From the NCBI GenBank assembly GCA_003569365.1, contig BGOS01000016.1, positions 93,948 to 157,947 on the forward strand: a stretch of DNA of 64,000 nucleotides. Direction: 5' to 3'. The notes beneath the pieces were generated by a model, which did no database searches, was not told where the DNA came from, and was given only the letters and a program-made list of their open reading frames with translations. The position numbers were made by a program, and so were the translations under genes. Source of the stretch: Anaerolineaceae bacterium (GTDB lineage: Bacteria > Chloroflexota > Anaerolineae > Anaerolineales > UBA11657). Numbering within the stretch: position 1 is the first letter of the stretch; the number at the start of each line of letters is the position of its first letter. Shown one piece after another: positions 57,147 through 64,000 of this stretch.

Positions 57147-58631
57147 CTAATTTAGGGAGTTGTAAAACTCCAGAATTGCTTTGGTTGTCCGGTCGCCTGC
57201 ACTGCCCAGCAGATCGGAAAGTGTGGAGTGGGTGCGGTCTGGAATGTCGAGCAGGTCTGCGTGGACGCCGGCTGACTTCAAACTGCTGGCGAGGCTTACT
57301 GCTTGCTGTTTGCGGAACGCATTCAGGTGCGCATGCACAAGCAGGAAGGGCGCAATGTTTTTGGCGGGTGCCACATGATTTACCGCGGATGCATCGTCCC
57401 AAACCGGAGAATATTTGGGGCCAAATGCCAGTGCGTAGACATTATTGCGGTCGGTGTAGTGCCGCATGATCAGGGGGATGTCGTAGGCACCGCCATCCAG
57501 CGCCACAACGCCTTTGATGATCGAAAGGGGCTGAGATTCGGCAGCCAGATAGCGTTCATCTGTTGCAACAAGCGCCGCCAATTGGGCACCAGCCGAATGG
57601 CCCAGCAGGAACAAGCGCTTTGAATTACCGCCATAGCGCTCAATATGCTTTTGGATCCAACTGATGGCTTTTGCCAAATCCTTAACATTGTTTGGGTGTG
57701 CCCCCGCGGGCAGCAGCTGATAGTTGACACTTGCAAACACATAGCCGGCGGCCGTAAAAGCCTGGCCTTTTAGGCCCACCTCTGACTTGTCACCACCAGA
57801 CCAGCCGCCCCCATGTACATAAATGATCACCCCATGTTTCTGAGAGCTTGCTGGCACGTAGAGGTCAAGGCTTTGCCGCGGGTTGGCGGCTGCCACTTGA
57901 TCGTACGGCAGGTTGGGATAGATGCGCATGCCGCCGGTCGCGACGCTTGGCGCCTGTGCCAGTGCGCTTGGCACAGAAGCAGCTGCCGCTGCTGGCGCGG
58001 CTGCAGCACTGCCTATCCGCGGAACTTTTGCAAGATCGCCGGTTACCGTACCCACGCTTGTGGCGATCCATGTAGTGGTGCCAAATTTGGGAACATCCAC
58101 GCGCAGCCAGAAGCCGTCGTTGGTGACCCCGAGCACGGTTAATTTGTCACCCCTGAAAACTGCGCCCAGTACTGTGCCATAGGTGGCTGGTTTAGCGCGC
58201 ACATAGGCACTTGCTGCCGTCACAGACACCACCACCGGGGCGCTGGCGGCATGGCGGGCGGCAGGCTGCTGGCTTGAGTTTTCCACTCGACTGGTAGCGC
58301 GCATAAAAGTTGGGAGCACGCCAGAACCGGCTGCCGGTGCCAAGCGGGCAGCAATGGTGCGCATGGCTGACGGCGGGCTTGCCAAGCCAGCTATCCGGGC
58401 GAAAGATCTGCTGCCGGAGTTCAAGCCTGCCATCGGCAAGGCTGGAGCTGGTTTATGTGCCGAGCCTGTGGAATGTGAAGGACGGGTAGTTGCCGCAGTG
58501 CTTAAGCGCTGCGCATCCGGCATGCACATGCCCGCACACAAGAGAATACAACCAGGCAAAAGAATCTTGTTGAGCCCGATAAATCGGAACTTGCCCAGAG
58601 CTGGGGCTGATTTTCTAGCAATAATTTCCAT
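57147..58631 (-). CDS. exported protein with SH3-like domain and alpha/beta hydrolase (esterase/lipase) domain
   Basis: 494 aa; SH3-like AYVRAKPATYGTVLGAVFRGDKLTVLGVTNDGFWLRVDVP; hydrolase HGVIIYVHGGGWSGGDKSE, LFLLGHSAGAQLAALV. Confidence 0.88.
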   Translation of the reverse strand: MEIIARKSAPALGKFRFIGLNKILLPGCILLCAGMCMPDAQRLSTAATTRPSHSTGSAHKPAPALPMAGLNSGSRSFARIAGLASPPSAMRTIAARLAPAAGSGVLPTFMRATSRVENSSQQPAARHAASAPVVVSVTAASAYVRAKPATYGTVLGAVFRGDKLTVLGVTNDGFWLRVDVPKFGTTTWIATSVGTVTGDLAKVPRIGSAAAAPAAAAASVPSALAQAPSVATGGMRIYPNLPYDQVAAANPRQSLDLYVPASSQKHGVIIYVHGGGWSGGDKSEVGLKGQAFTAAGYVFASVNYQLLPAGAHPNNVKDLAKAISWIQKHIERYGGNSKRLFLLGHSAGAQLAALVATDERYLAAESQPLSIIKGVVALDGGAYDIPLIMRHYTDRNNVYALAFGPKYSPVWDDASAVNHVAPAKNIAPFLLVHAHLNAFRKQQAVSLASSLKSAGVHADLLDIPDRTHSTLSDLLGSAGDRTTKAILEFYNSLN

Positions 58632-58978
58632 GCTGGGTCCTAAATTTTGGCCGGAAGATTACCGTTATATCATTTATTTTGGAGATAGTCAGACTGCTTA
58701 AACTACCTGCAAGTGCCTGCTGCTTGCGCGTTTCATTCCTAAGTGGGGAACTGCGGGGCTCGGCCACGAAAAATCTGCGTGTTGCATCGGCGCCACTGTT
58801 GGTTTGCCCGCCAACTGTGCGCCGGAAGCACGCCGCCCGCCCCGCAGATCCCAGATTTGTATGGTACTATCCTGCCTATGTTCGGGAAGAATAGATTGGC
58901 GCTTGAGGCTTGCTTCTGTAGCACCTGCATTGGGGCGCCATAGTCTTTCGCTGTTTGTTTCGCGACGCGCTATGTAAC

Positions 58979-59010
58979 ACCCCCATGGAAACCAACCATG
59001 GGGGTTTTTT
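58979..59010 (+). terminator. intrinsic terminator in the 5' leader of the DUF4395 gene
   Basis: ACCCCCATGG-AAACCAA-CCATGGGGGT followed by TTTTT; only 24 nt before the ATG at 59034. Confidence 0.85.
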
Positions 59011-59033
59011 ATTTCTGGAAGGAGCTTATTGCA

Positions 59034-59546
59034 ATGACCGTTCAACAACCATCCTGGACCGCAAAGGTCTTTAGTTTTCCCAACCCCGTGAATGATTACG
59101 CAGCGCGGCTGGTAGCCGGCATGGTGGTTTTGATGGGGCTGTGGGTATTGGTTGACGATGCGGCGTGGCTGCTGCCGTTGCTGGCGGCTGGTTTTCTGGC
59201 GCGGGTGCTGGCCGGCCCGCGGCTGAGTGCTGCCGGCTGGCTGGCTACCCGCGTCCTAATTCCGGCGCTGGGCAATCCCTTTCGGCCGGTGGCGGGGCCG
59301 CCCAAGCGCTTTGCGCAATTTGTTGGTTTGTTGTTTTCCGGTGGCGCGCTGTGGCTGCACTGGGGCTTGCAGCTGGCCGGCGCTGCCAAGATCTTGATTG
59401 CAGTGCTGGTGCTGTTTGCCAGCTTGGAGACGGCATTGGGCTTCTGTGCCGGCTGCTTTGTGTTTGGCTTCTTCATTCGTTGGGGGCTGGTGCCGGCCGC
59501 CGTATGCGCGGAGTGTGAAAACTTTTCCAGCCGCGCACTGACATAA
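59034..59546 (+). CDS. DUF4395 family membrane protein
   Basis: FPNPVNDYAARLVAGMVVLMGLWVL...FARVLAGPRLS-like region, GNPFRPVAGPPKRFAQFVGLLFS, ETALGFCAGCFVF; SD ggaagga upstream. Confidence 0.8.
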   Translation: MTVQQPSWTAKVFSFPNPVNDYAARLVAGMVVLMGLWVLVDDAAWLLPLLAAGFLARVLAGPRLSAAGWLATRVLIPALGNPFRPVAGPPKRFAQFVGLLFSGGALWLHWGLQLAGAAKILIAVLVLFASLETALGFCAGCFVFGFFIRWGLVPAAVCAECENFSSRALT

Positions 59547-59651
59547 CGCGGTGCCGGAAGTGCGGCGCTGCAGCACCCCGGCTGGTGCGCAAACCGCAAC
59601 CGGGCGCGTGGGCAGCTTGCCGGCAGCTGGAGTGTAGAGTAAGGTTGGCAG

Positions 59652-60212
59652 GTGTTAGACCGGCAACTGTTCACAATGTTGTTCCAGCTTGCAACTACAA
59701 ACAGCTGGACCCAACAGTTCACGGTTTTTTTGGGCGTGCAGCTGCCGTATGTGGTCTGTGCAGTCGCTGCGCTATACGAATGGTTCGTGCGCGCGCACCA
59801 CGAAATGCCGCGCTCGCTGGTGCGCATTTTCCTGCCAGGGATTGTGGTGTGGCGGTTCGCATGGGTCTTGAAGGCATGGTTGTTCGTGGCACGCCCGATC
59901 CTTGTGCTCGGCATTGTGCCAATCATTGCCGTGTCTGATCAAAATGGCGCATTCCCTTCAGCGCACAGCACTTTTTTCTCTGCGATGGCCGTCAGTATTT
60001 TCTTTCGCAACCGGCGCGCGGGTGGACTGTTTTTTTGTGCAGCCCTGGTGGTGGCGTTTGCGCGCGTGGCCGGTGGCGTGCACTGGCCCTCAGATGCAGT
60101 TGGCGGCTTGGTGCTGGGAGCCGCGGGCGCTGTGCTTGGCCAGCTAGGGTTCAGGTGGTACGACTCGCTGGCACCGGCATCTGCTTTACCCCACAACAAA
60201 ACTGCGGGTTAG
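59652..60212 (+). CDS. PAP2-family phosphatase
   Basis: 186 aa TM protein; PSAHSTFFSAMA and RVAGGVHWPSDAVGGLVLG motifs. Confidence 0.88.
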   Translation: MLDRQLFTMLFQLATTNSWTQQFTVFLGVQLPYVVCAVAALYEWFVRAHHEMPRSLVRIFLPGIVVWRFAWVLKAWLFVARPILVLGIVPIIAVSDQNGAFPSAHSTFFSAMAVSIFFRNRRAGGLFFCAALVVAFARVAGGVHWPSDAVGGLVLGAAGAVLGQLGFRWYDSLAPASALPHNKTAG

Positions 60213-60317
60213 TGCAGCATTGTTGTCGAAGTAATGTATGGTGCGCCGCAAGCGCCACAGTGACTTGAGCAGCGGGCGCGCGTGCAGCGCAGTGGCCAGC
60301 TTGCAGCGCAGCAGCAG

Positions 60318-60875
60318 CTAGCTTTCCGGCAGCTTGTGGGCGGCGCGCTGTTGCAGGCGCTCCAGCTCGGCCAGCACATCCTCCGGCAGGGTCTCCTGTT
60401 CCAGTTCGGCCAACTCCGCATCCGCATCGTTCGCAATTCCCAGCTTGTCTTGAATGGCATCCAGCATGCGCAGGCTGCGCGTGAGTTCGTGCTCGGTGAG
60501 CAGGCCGATGTGCAGGTCAAGGTCGGCGCGGAAATCCGCCTCGCGGCTGAGGCGGTTTTGGCTGACGAGCACAAAGGTGGCCAGGAAGATGGCTTCAAGC
60601 GACACAATCATTGTGAGCAGGCCGTAGGGAAAGGGATCGAAGGGCGCGATGCCCAGGCGCCCGGTGTTGAGCGTGACCCACGCTGCAAACCAGAGCACAT
60701 GCAGCCACAGGAAGCGCATGCTGCCGGAGAAGGCCGTAATGAAGTCTGCGATGCGGTCTTGGATGCCACGCTGGCGCGCTGCTTTTTTGCGCAGTCGCAA
60801 AATGGTGCGCATGTTGCGCTCCAGTATCCGGCTGAGGTGCGGTTGCGGTGGCGGGCTGCCCGCAGTGGGTGGCAT
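60318..60875 (-). CDS. DUF1003 family membrane protein
   Basis: ADFITAFSGSMRFLWLHVLWFAAWVTLNTGRLGIAPFDPFPYGLLTMIVSLEAIFLATFVLVSQNRLSREADFRADLDL. Confidence 0.88.
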   Translation of the reverse strand: MPPTAGSPPPQPHLSRILERNMRTILRLRKKAARQRGIQDRIADFITAFSGSMRFLWLHVLWFAAWVTLNTGRLGIAPFDPFPYGLLTMIVSLEAIFLATFVLVSQNRLSREADFRADLDLHIGLLTEHELTRSLRMLDAIQDKLGIANDADAELAELEQETLPEDVLAELERLQQRAAHKLPES

Positions 60876-60896
60876 TGCTAATTTTGGCGGCGGGTT

Positions 60897-61469
60897 TCAG
60901 GCTGCGTCCGGATCCTTGGTGTTGATGCGCCAAACATCCAGAGCCCGGTCGATAAAGAGCACGCCTTCCAAATGATCGTATTCGTGCTGCAGCACGCGCG
61001 CCATCCAACCGTGGGTGTGCAGCTTGTGCGGCTGGTTGTGGCGGTCGCGGTACTTGATTGTGATGGTGCGCGGGCGCTCCACATCGCCGGCAAAACCGGG
61101 CAGCGAAAGGCAGCCTTCGGTGCCCACTTCAAGCTCTTCAGAAAAACGGGTAATCTCCGGGTTCACCATTACCAGCACGCGCCCCACGCCGGGTGGGGCG
61201 GGTTCGGCAGGCACTGGGCCGGGTGCCGTGGCCGCTGCGGTGGCAGTGTCATCGTCATCAGCTGCGGCGGGTTCACGTTCCAAGTGCGCCACAAACAGGC
61301 GCAGGCTCTCGCCCACTTGCGGCGCCGCGAGGCCCACACCGGGCGCAGCGTGCATCGTCAGCAGCAGGTCATCCACCAGCTGCTGGAATGTTTTGTCGAA
61401 GGAGGTCACCTTGAGCGCGGCGCGGCGCAGCCGGTCATCGGCCGGGGTGATGATATTGCGCAGTGCCAT
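60897..61469 (-). CDS. def: peptide deformylase
   Basis: PGVGLAAPQVGESLRLFV, EGCLSLPGFAGDVERP, RVLQHEYDHLEGVLFIDR. Confidence 0.95.
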   Translation of the reverse strand: MALRNIITPADDRLRRAALKVTSFDKTFQQLVDDLLLTMHAAPGVGLAAPQVGESLRLFVAHLEREPAAADDDDTATAAATAPGPVPAEPAPPGVGRVLVMVNPEITRFSEELEVGTEGCLSLPGFAGDVERPRTITIKYRDRHNQPHKLHTHGWMARVLQHEYDHLEGVLFIDRALDVWRINTKDPDAA

Positions 61470-61473
61470 GGCT

Positions 61474-63123
61474 TCAATTGGCGGGTGCGCCGGGCTGCGC
61501 CGGCGGCGGGGCGGGCTGTGTCACCTGTGCGTACGCTTTCAGCCAGTCCACCATCTCCGCGCGCCGGCGTTCGCGCTCGGCGGTCTGCTGCTGCTCCTGG
61601 CGCAGCTCCATGCGGTTCAAAATTGTCTGCTGCACAAGCAGCGGATCCATCACCATCTTAAAATCCAAGTCGCCGGTTTCGCCGCCGGTCTCAATTGTTA
61701 CGGTGCCAAAATTAAAAATACTGGCCCATAAGCCGGGGCGCGAGTACTGCACATTCACCAGATTGTCCAGCGGTGCGCTGCGCTGGATCAGGCTGCCCAG
61801 CAGCGGTTTTTTTTCCATGTCAATCAGGCGGTCGGGCGTGAGCGTGTAGGTGTCGTTGTGCCAGTCTGCATAGTAATACCAGGCCAGGCAAAATGCTGCC
61901 AGCGCCAAAAGCAGCAGGCTGCCGTTGACGAATGCGCCGGCGGGCATGCCCGCCTGGCTGAACAACAGCGCCAGCAGTGCGCACAGCAGCATGCCCAGCA
62001 GGCCCGGCGCCGTGCGCGAGAGCAGCACCAGCGGATGCTTGCGCCAGATGATGGTGTTGCCGGAGTACTCGGTAAAGGCCGGCAGCAAGCTGATCAAGAA
62101 TGCACCCACGCTGCGCAGCAGGGAGGTTTGCGGTTTTGGCAGCGCGGCTGGTTTTTCTGCTGCCGGCTCTGTTTGCCAGCCGATGCCCACGCGCACGGAC
62201 TGCACCAGGGATTGCTCATGCGCTTTGCGCTGCGCACTTTGCGCCCGCTGCACCAGCTCATTAATGATCTCGCGCACGGCCTGCGGCGCCTGAATGTTCG
62301 GGAAGTGCACGATGCCAGCCAGTGTGCGCGCACTGACGTCGCCCACGTTCAGCAGCTGCTCAATGAAGCCCTGCTCCAGATCCACCGAGCGCACGCGCTG
62401 CAGCGGCACCTCTGTGCGCGTGCGGTACAGCAGCAGCAGGCGCTGGTCGCTGATGATGCGCTTGTCGGTTATCACATAGGTGTCGTCCAGCCAGTCCACG
62501 TACAGCAGCAGCAGCCACAAAAGTGCGAGCGCGCTGCCCAGCAGCAGCGCAGGCCAGCCATCTATGGCCAGCCGCCGCAGCAGCCAAGCGGCACCCAGCG
62601 CTGCCACCAGCAGCAATCCGGGCTGCCAGATGCGCGCTGCCAGCCAAGCCCAGTGTGTGCGGCAGACTAGCTGCACATTCTCGTTGTCGCGCAGCCACGC
62701 GGCGTAGCGCCGGCGGCGCAGCAAGGCTGCGCTAGCGCGCTTTACCAACAAGGCGTCTTTTACGGAAGGGTGCGCGCGCTGCAGTTTTTGCAGCGCAGGC
62801 GCCGGCAGCGCCAGCAGTACTGTTGGCTCCAACGGTGTGGCTGCGGCCGGATGGCGGCCGTTGGGGCGCGCAGCCTCTGCGCCAAAATAATCGTTTTCGG
62901 CAAGCACTTGCGCAGCGGGTTTGCCGGTGCCCACGGCCACGCGCCCGGAAGCCACAATGAATAAAAAGTTGGCTGCAGCGCCGGCGGTAACCACCACCTC
63001 GCCGGCGGCAAATTCATGCACCTCGCACAGCGCGGCCAGCGCTTGCAGCGCCGGCGGTTTGAGCAGCCGGAAGACGTGCACCGGCTGCAGCACTGCCATC
63101 ATCTCTGTGGTGCTGATGCTCAT
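61474..63123 (-). CDS. cyclic nucleotide-binding domain protein with TM segments and bacterial PH-like domains
   Basis: 549 aa; N: FRLLKPPALQALAALCEVHEFAAGEVVVTAGAAANFLFIVASGRVAVG; two WxDxTYxxTxxRLI-type segments (DDTYVITDKRIISDQRLLLLYRTRTEVPL; NDTYTLTPDRLIDMEKKPLLGS). Confidence 0.8.
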   Translation of the reverse strand: MSISTTEMMAVLQPVHVFRLLKPPALQALAALCEVHEFAAGEVVVTAGAAANFLFIVASGRVAVGTGKPAAQVLAENDYFGAEAARPNGRHPAAATPLEPTVLLALPAPALQKLQRAHPSVKDALLVKRASAALLRRRRYAAWLRDNENVQLVCRTHWAWLAARIWQPGLLLVAALGAAWLLRRLAIDGWPALLLGSALALLWLLLLYVDWLDDTYVITDKRIISDQRLLLLYRTRTEVPLQRVRSVDLEQGFIEQLLNVGDVSARTLAGIVHFPNIQAPQAVREIINELVQRAQSAQRKAHEQSLVQSVRVGIGWQTEPAAEKPAALPKPQTSLLRSVGAFLISLLPAFTEYSGNTIIWRKHPLVLLSRTAPGLLGMLLCALLALLFSQAGMPAGAFVNGSLLLLALAAFCLAWYYYADWHNDTYTLTPDRLIDMEKKPLLGSLIQRSAPLDNLVNVQYSRPGLWASIFNFGTVTIETGGETGDLDFKMVMDPLLVQQTILNRMELRQEQQQTAERERRRAEMVDWLKAYAQVTQPAPPPAQPGAPAN

Positions 63124-63150
63124 GCGGGTGGCTGGGCTGGCGCCGGCTCC

Positions 63151-64000
63151 TTAGGTGACCAGCGGGCGCTGCTGCTGGTATTTGAGGTAGCGTTGCTCCA
63201 GCACCACAGTGCGCATGTGCTGCACGGCAGCATGCAGCTCGCTGAATGTGTTGTAGAGCGGTGCAATGCCAAGGCGCAGGTTGTCCGGCGCGCGGAAATC
63301 CGGCAGCACGTTCAGCTCTTCAATCAGCGCGCGGTCAATGCCCAGCGCGTGCTCATGGCCAAGCGAGATGTGCGAGCCGCGCTGCTGCGGATTGCGCGGT
63401 GATTGCAGCCGGTAGCCCAGCGGCTGCAGCTGCTGCTCCCACAATGCCACCAGGTACTCGGTTTGGCGCATGGATTTCGCGCGCACGCGCGCCAAGCCGG
63501 CTTCCAGCAGCAAGTCCAGGGCGGGCTCAATCGCCATCAAGGAAAGCACGGGCGGCGTGCCGGTTAGGAATTTGCGCAGATCTGTCTGTGGCACATAATC
63601 CGGCTCAAACGCAAACGGGTCAAGCTGCCCGATCCAGCCCTGAATGGGGTTTTGCAGGCGCGCTTGCAAATCTTCATGCACATACAGGAAAGCCGGTGCT
63701 CCCGGGCCGCCATTGAGGTACTTGTAACTGCAGCCCACTGCCAGGTCTGCATGCGCTGCATGCAGCTCCACCGGCACTGCGCCCACTGTGTGGCTCAGGT
63801 CCCACAGCGTCAGCGCACCGCGCGCGTGTGCCAGCGCGGTTATTTCTGCCAGCGGATGCACGAAGCCGCTCTTGAATGCAGTATGCGAGAGCATCACCAG
63901 CGCGGTGTGCTCATCAATGGCAGCGGCCAGGGCAGCGGGTGCCACGCTGAGGCCATCTGCTGCCGGCACAATGCGCAATGCCTCCGGCGGGTGGCCCAGC
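63151..64000 (-). CDS. kynU: kynureninase, partial at window edge
   Basis: VMLSHTAFKSGFVHPLAEITALAHARGALTLWDLSHTVGAVPVELHAAHADLAVGCSYKYLNGGPGAPAFLYVHEDLQ...PIQGWIGQ. Confidence 0.92.
   Translation of the reverse strand, partial: LGHPPEALRIVPAADGLSVAPAALAAAIDEHTALVMLSHTAFKSGFVHPLAEITALAHARGALTLWDLSHTVGAVPVELHAAHADLAVGCSYKYLNGGPGAPAFLYVHEDLQARLQNPIQGWIGQLDPFAFEPDYVPQTDLRKFLTGTPPVLSLMAIEPALDLLLEAGLARVRAKSMRQTEYLVALWEQQLQPLGYRLQSPRNPQQRGSHISLGHEHALGIDRALIEELNVLPDFRAPDNLRLGIAPLYNTFSELHAAVQHMRTVVLEQRYLKYQQQRPLVT

Overview
The window is 64 kb of high-GC bacterial chromosome. Gene content (fused GlyQS, tandem type-I-beta DAHP synthases, 14-gene nuo operon) fits a Chloroflexota-like organism, but that placement is inference. 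From left to right it contains: a partial PLP-dependent trans-sulfuration enzyme; a metallophosphoesterase; an M23-like peptidase; a small polysaccharide/nucleotide-sugar cluster; an aromatic amino acid operon (aroH, two tandem DAHP synthases, tyrA, aroA, aroE, aroC); tRNA-Gln(TTG); glmU, cdd, recO; a fused glycyl-tRNA synthetase gene interrupted by a -1 frame change; dnaG and rpoD; and a complete nuoA-N operon. A compositionally different block (about 37.4-42.9 kb) follows, carrying an atypical AroE paralogue and an Rbs-type sugar ABC transporter, bounded by two copies of a 26-nt hairpin-forming repeat. The last part is a mixed accessory region: two SpeE-like membrane proteins, gene remnants, VOC and Nei genes, a triple-FAS1 lipoprotein, RidA, TauE-like, proline dehydrogenase, an oxidoreductase/AKR fusion, an OpgC/esterase fusion, an SH3/alpha-beta hydrolase, DUF4395, PAP2, DUF1003, def, a cNMP/PH-domain protein, and a partial kynureninase. 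The most interesting signal is upstream of the aromatic operon: two overlapping short ORFs rich in Tyr/Phe codons (MRLGYYFRR and MSAKYFGGYYYFGAARAATVASP), followed by a strong intrinsic terminator. This looks like an undescribed Tyr/Phe-responsive attenuator. All function calls come from reading motifs in the translations; no database search was run.
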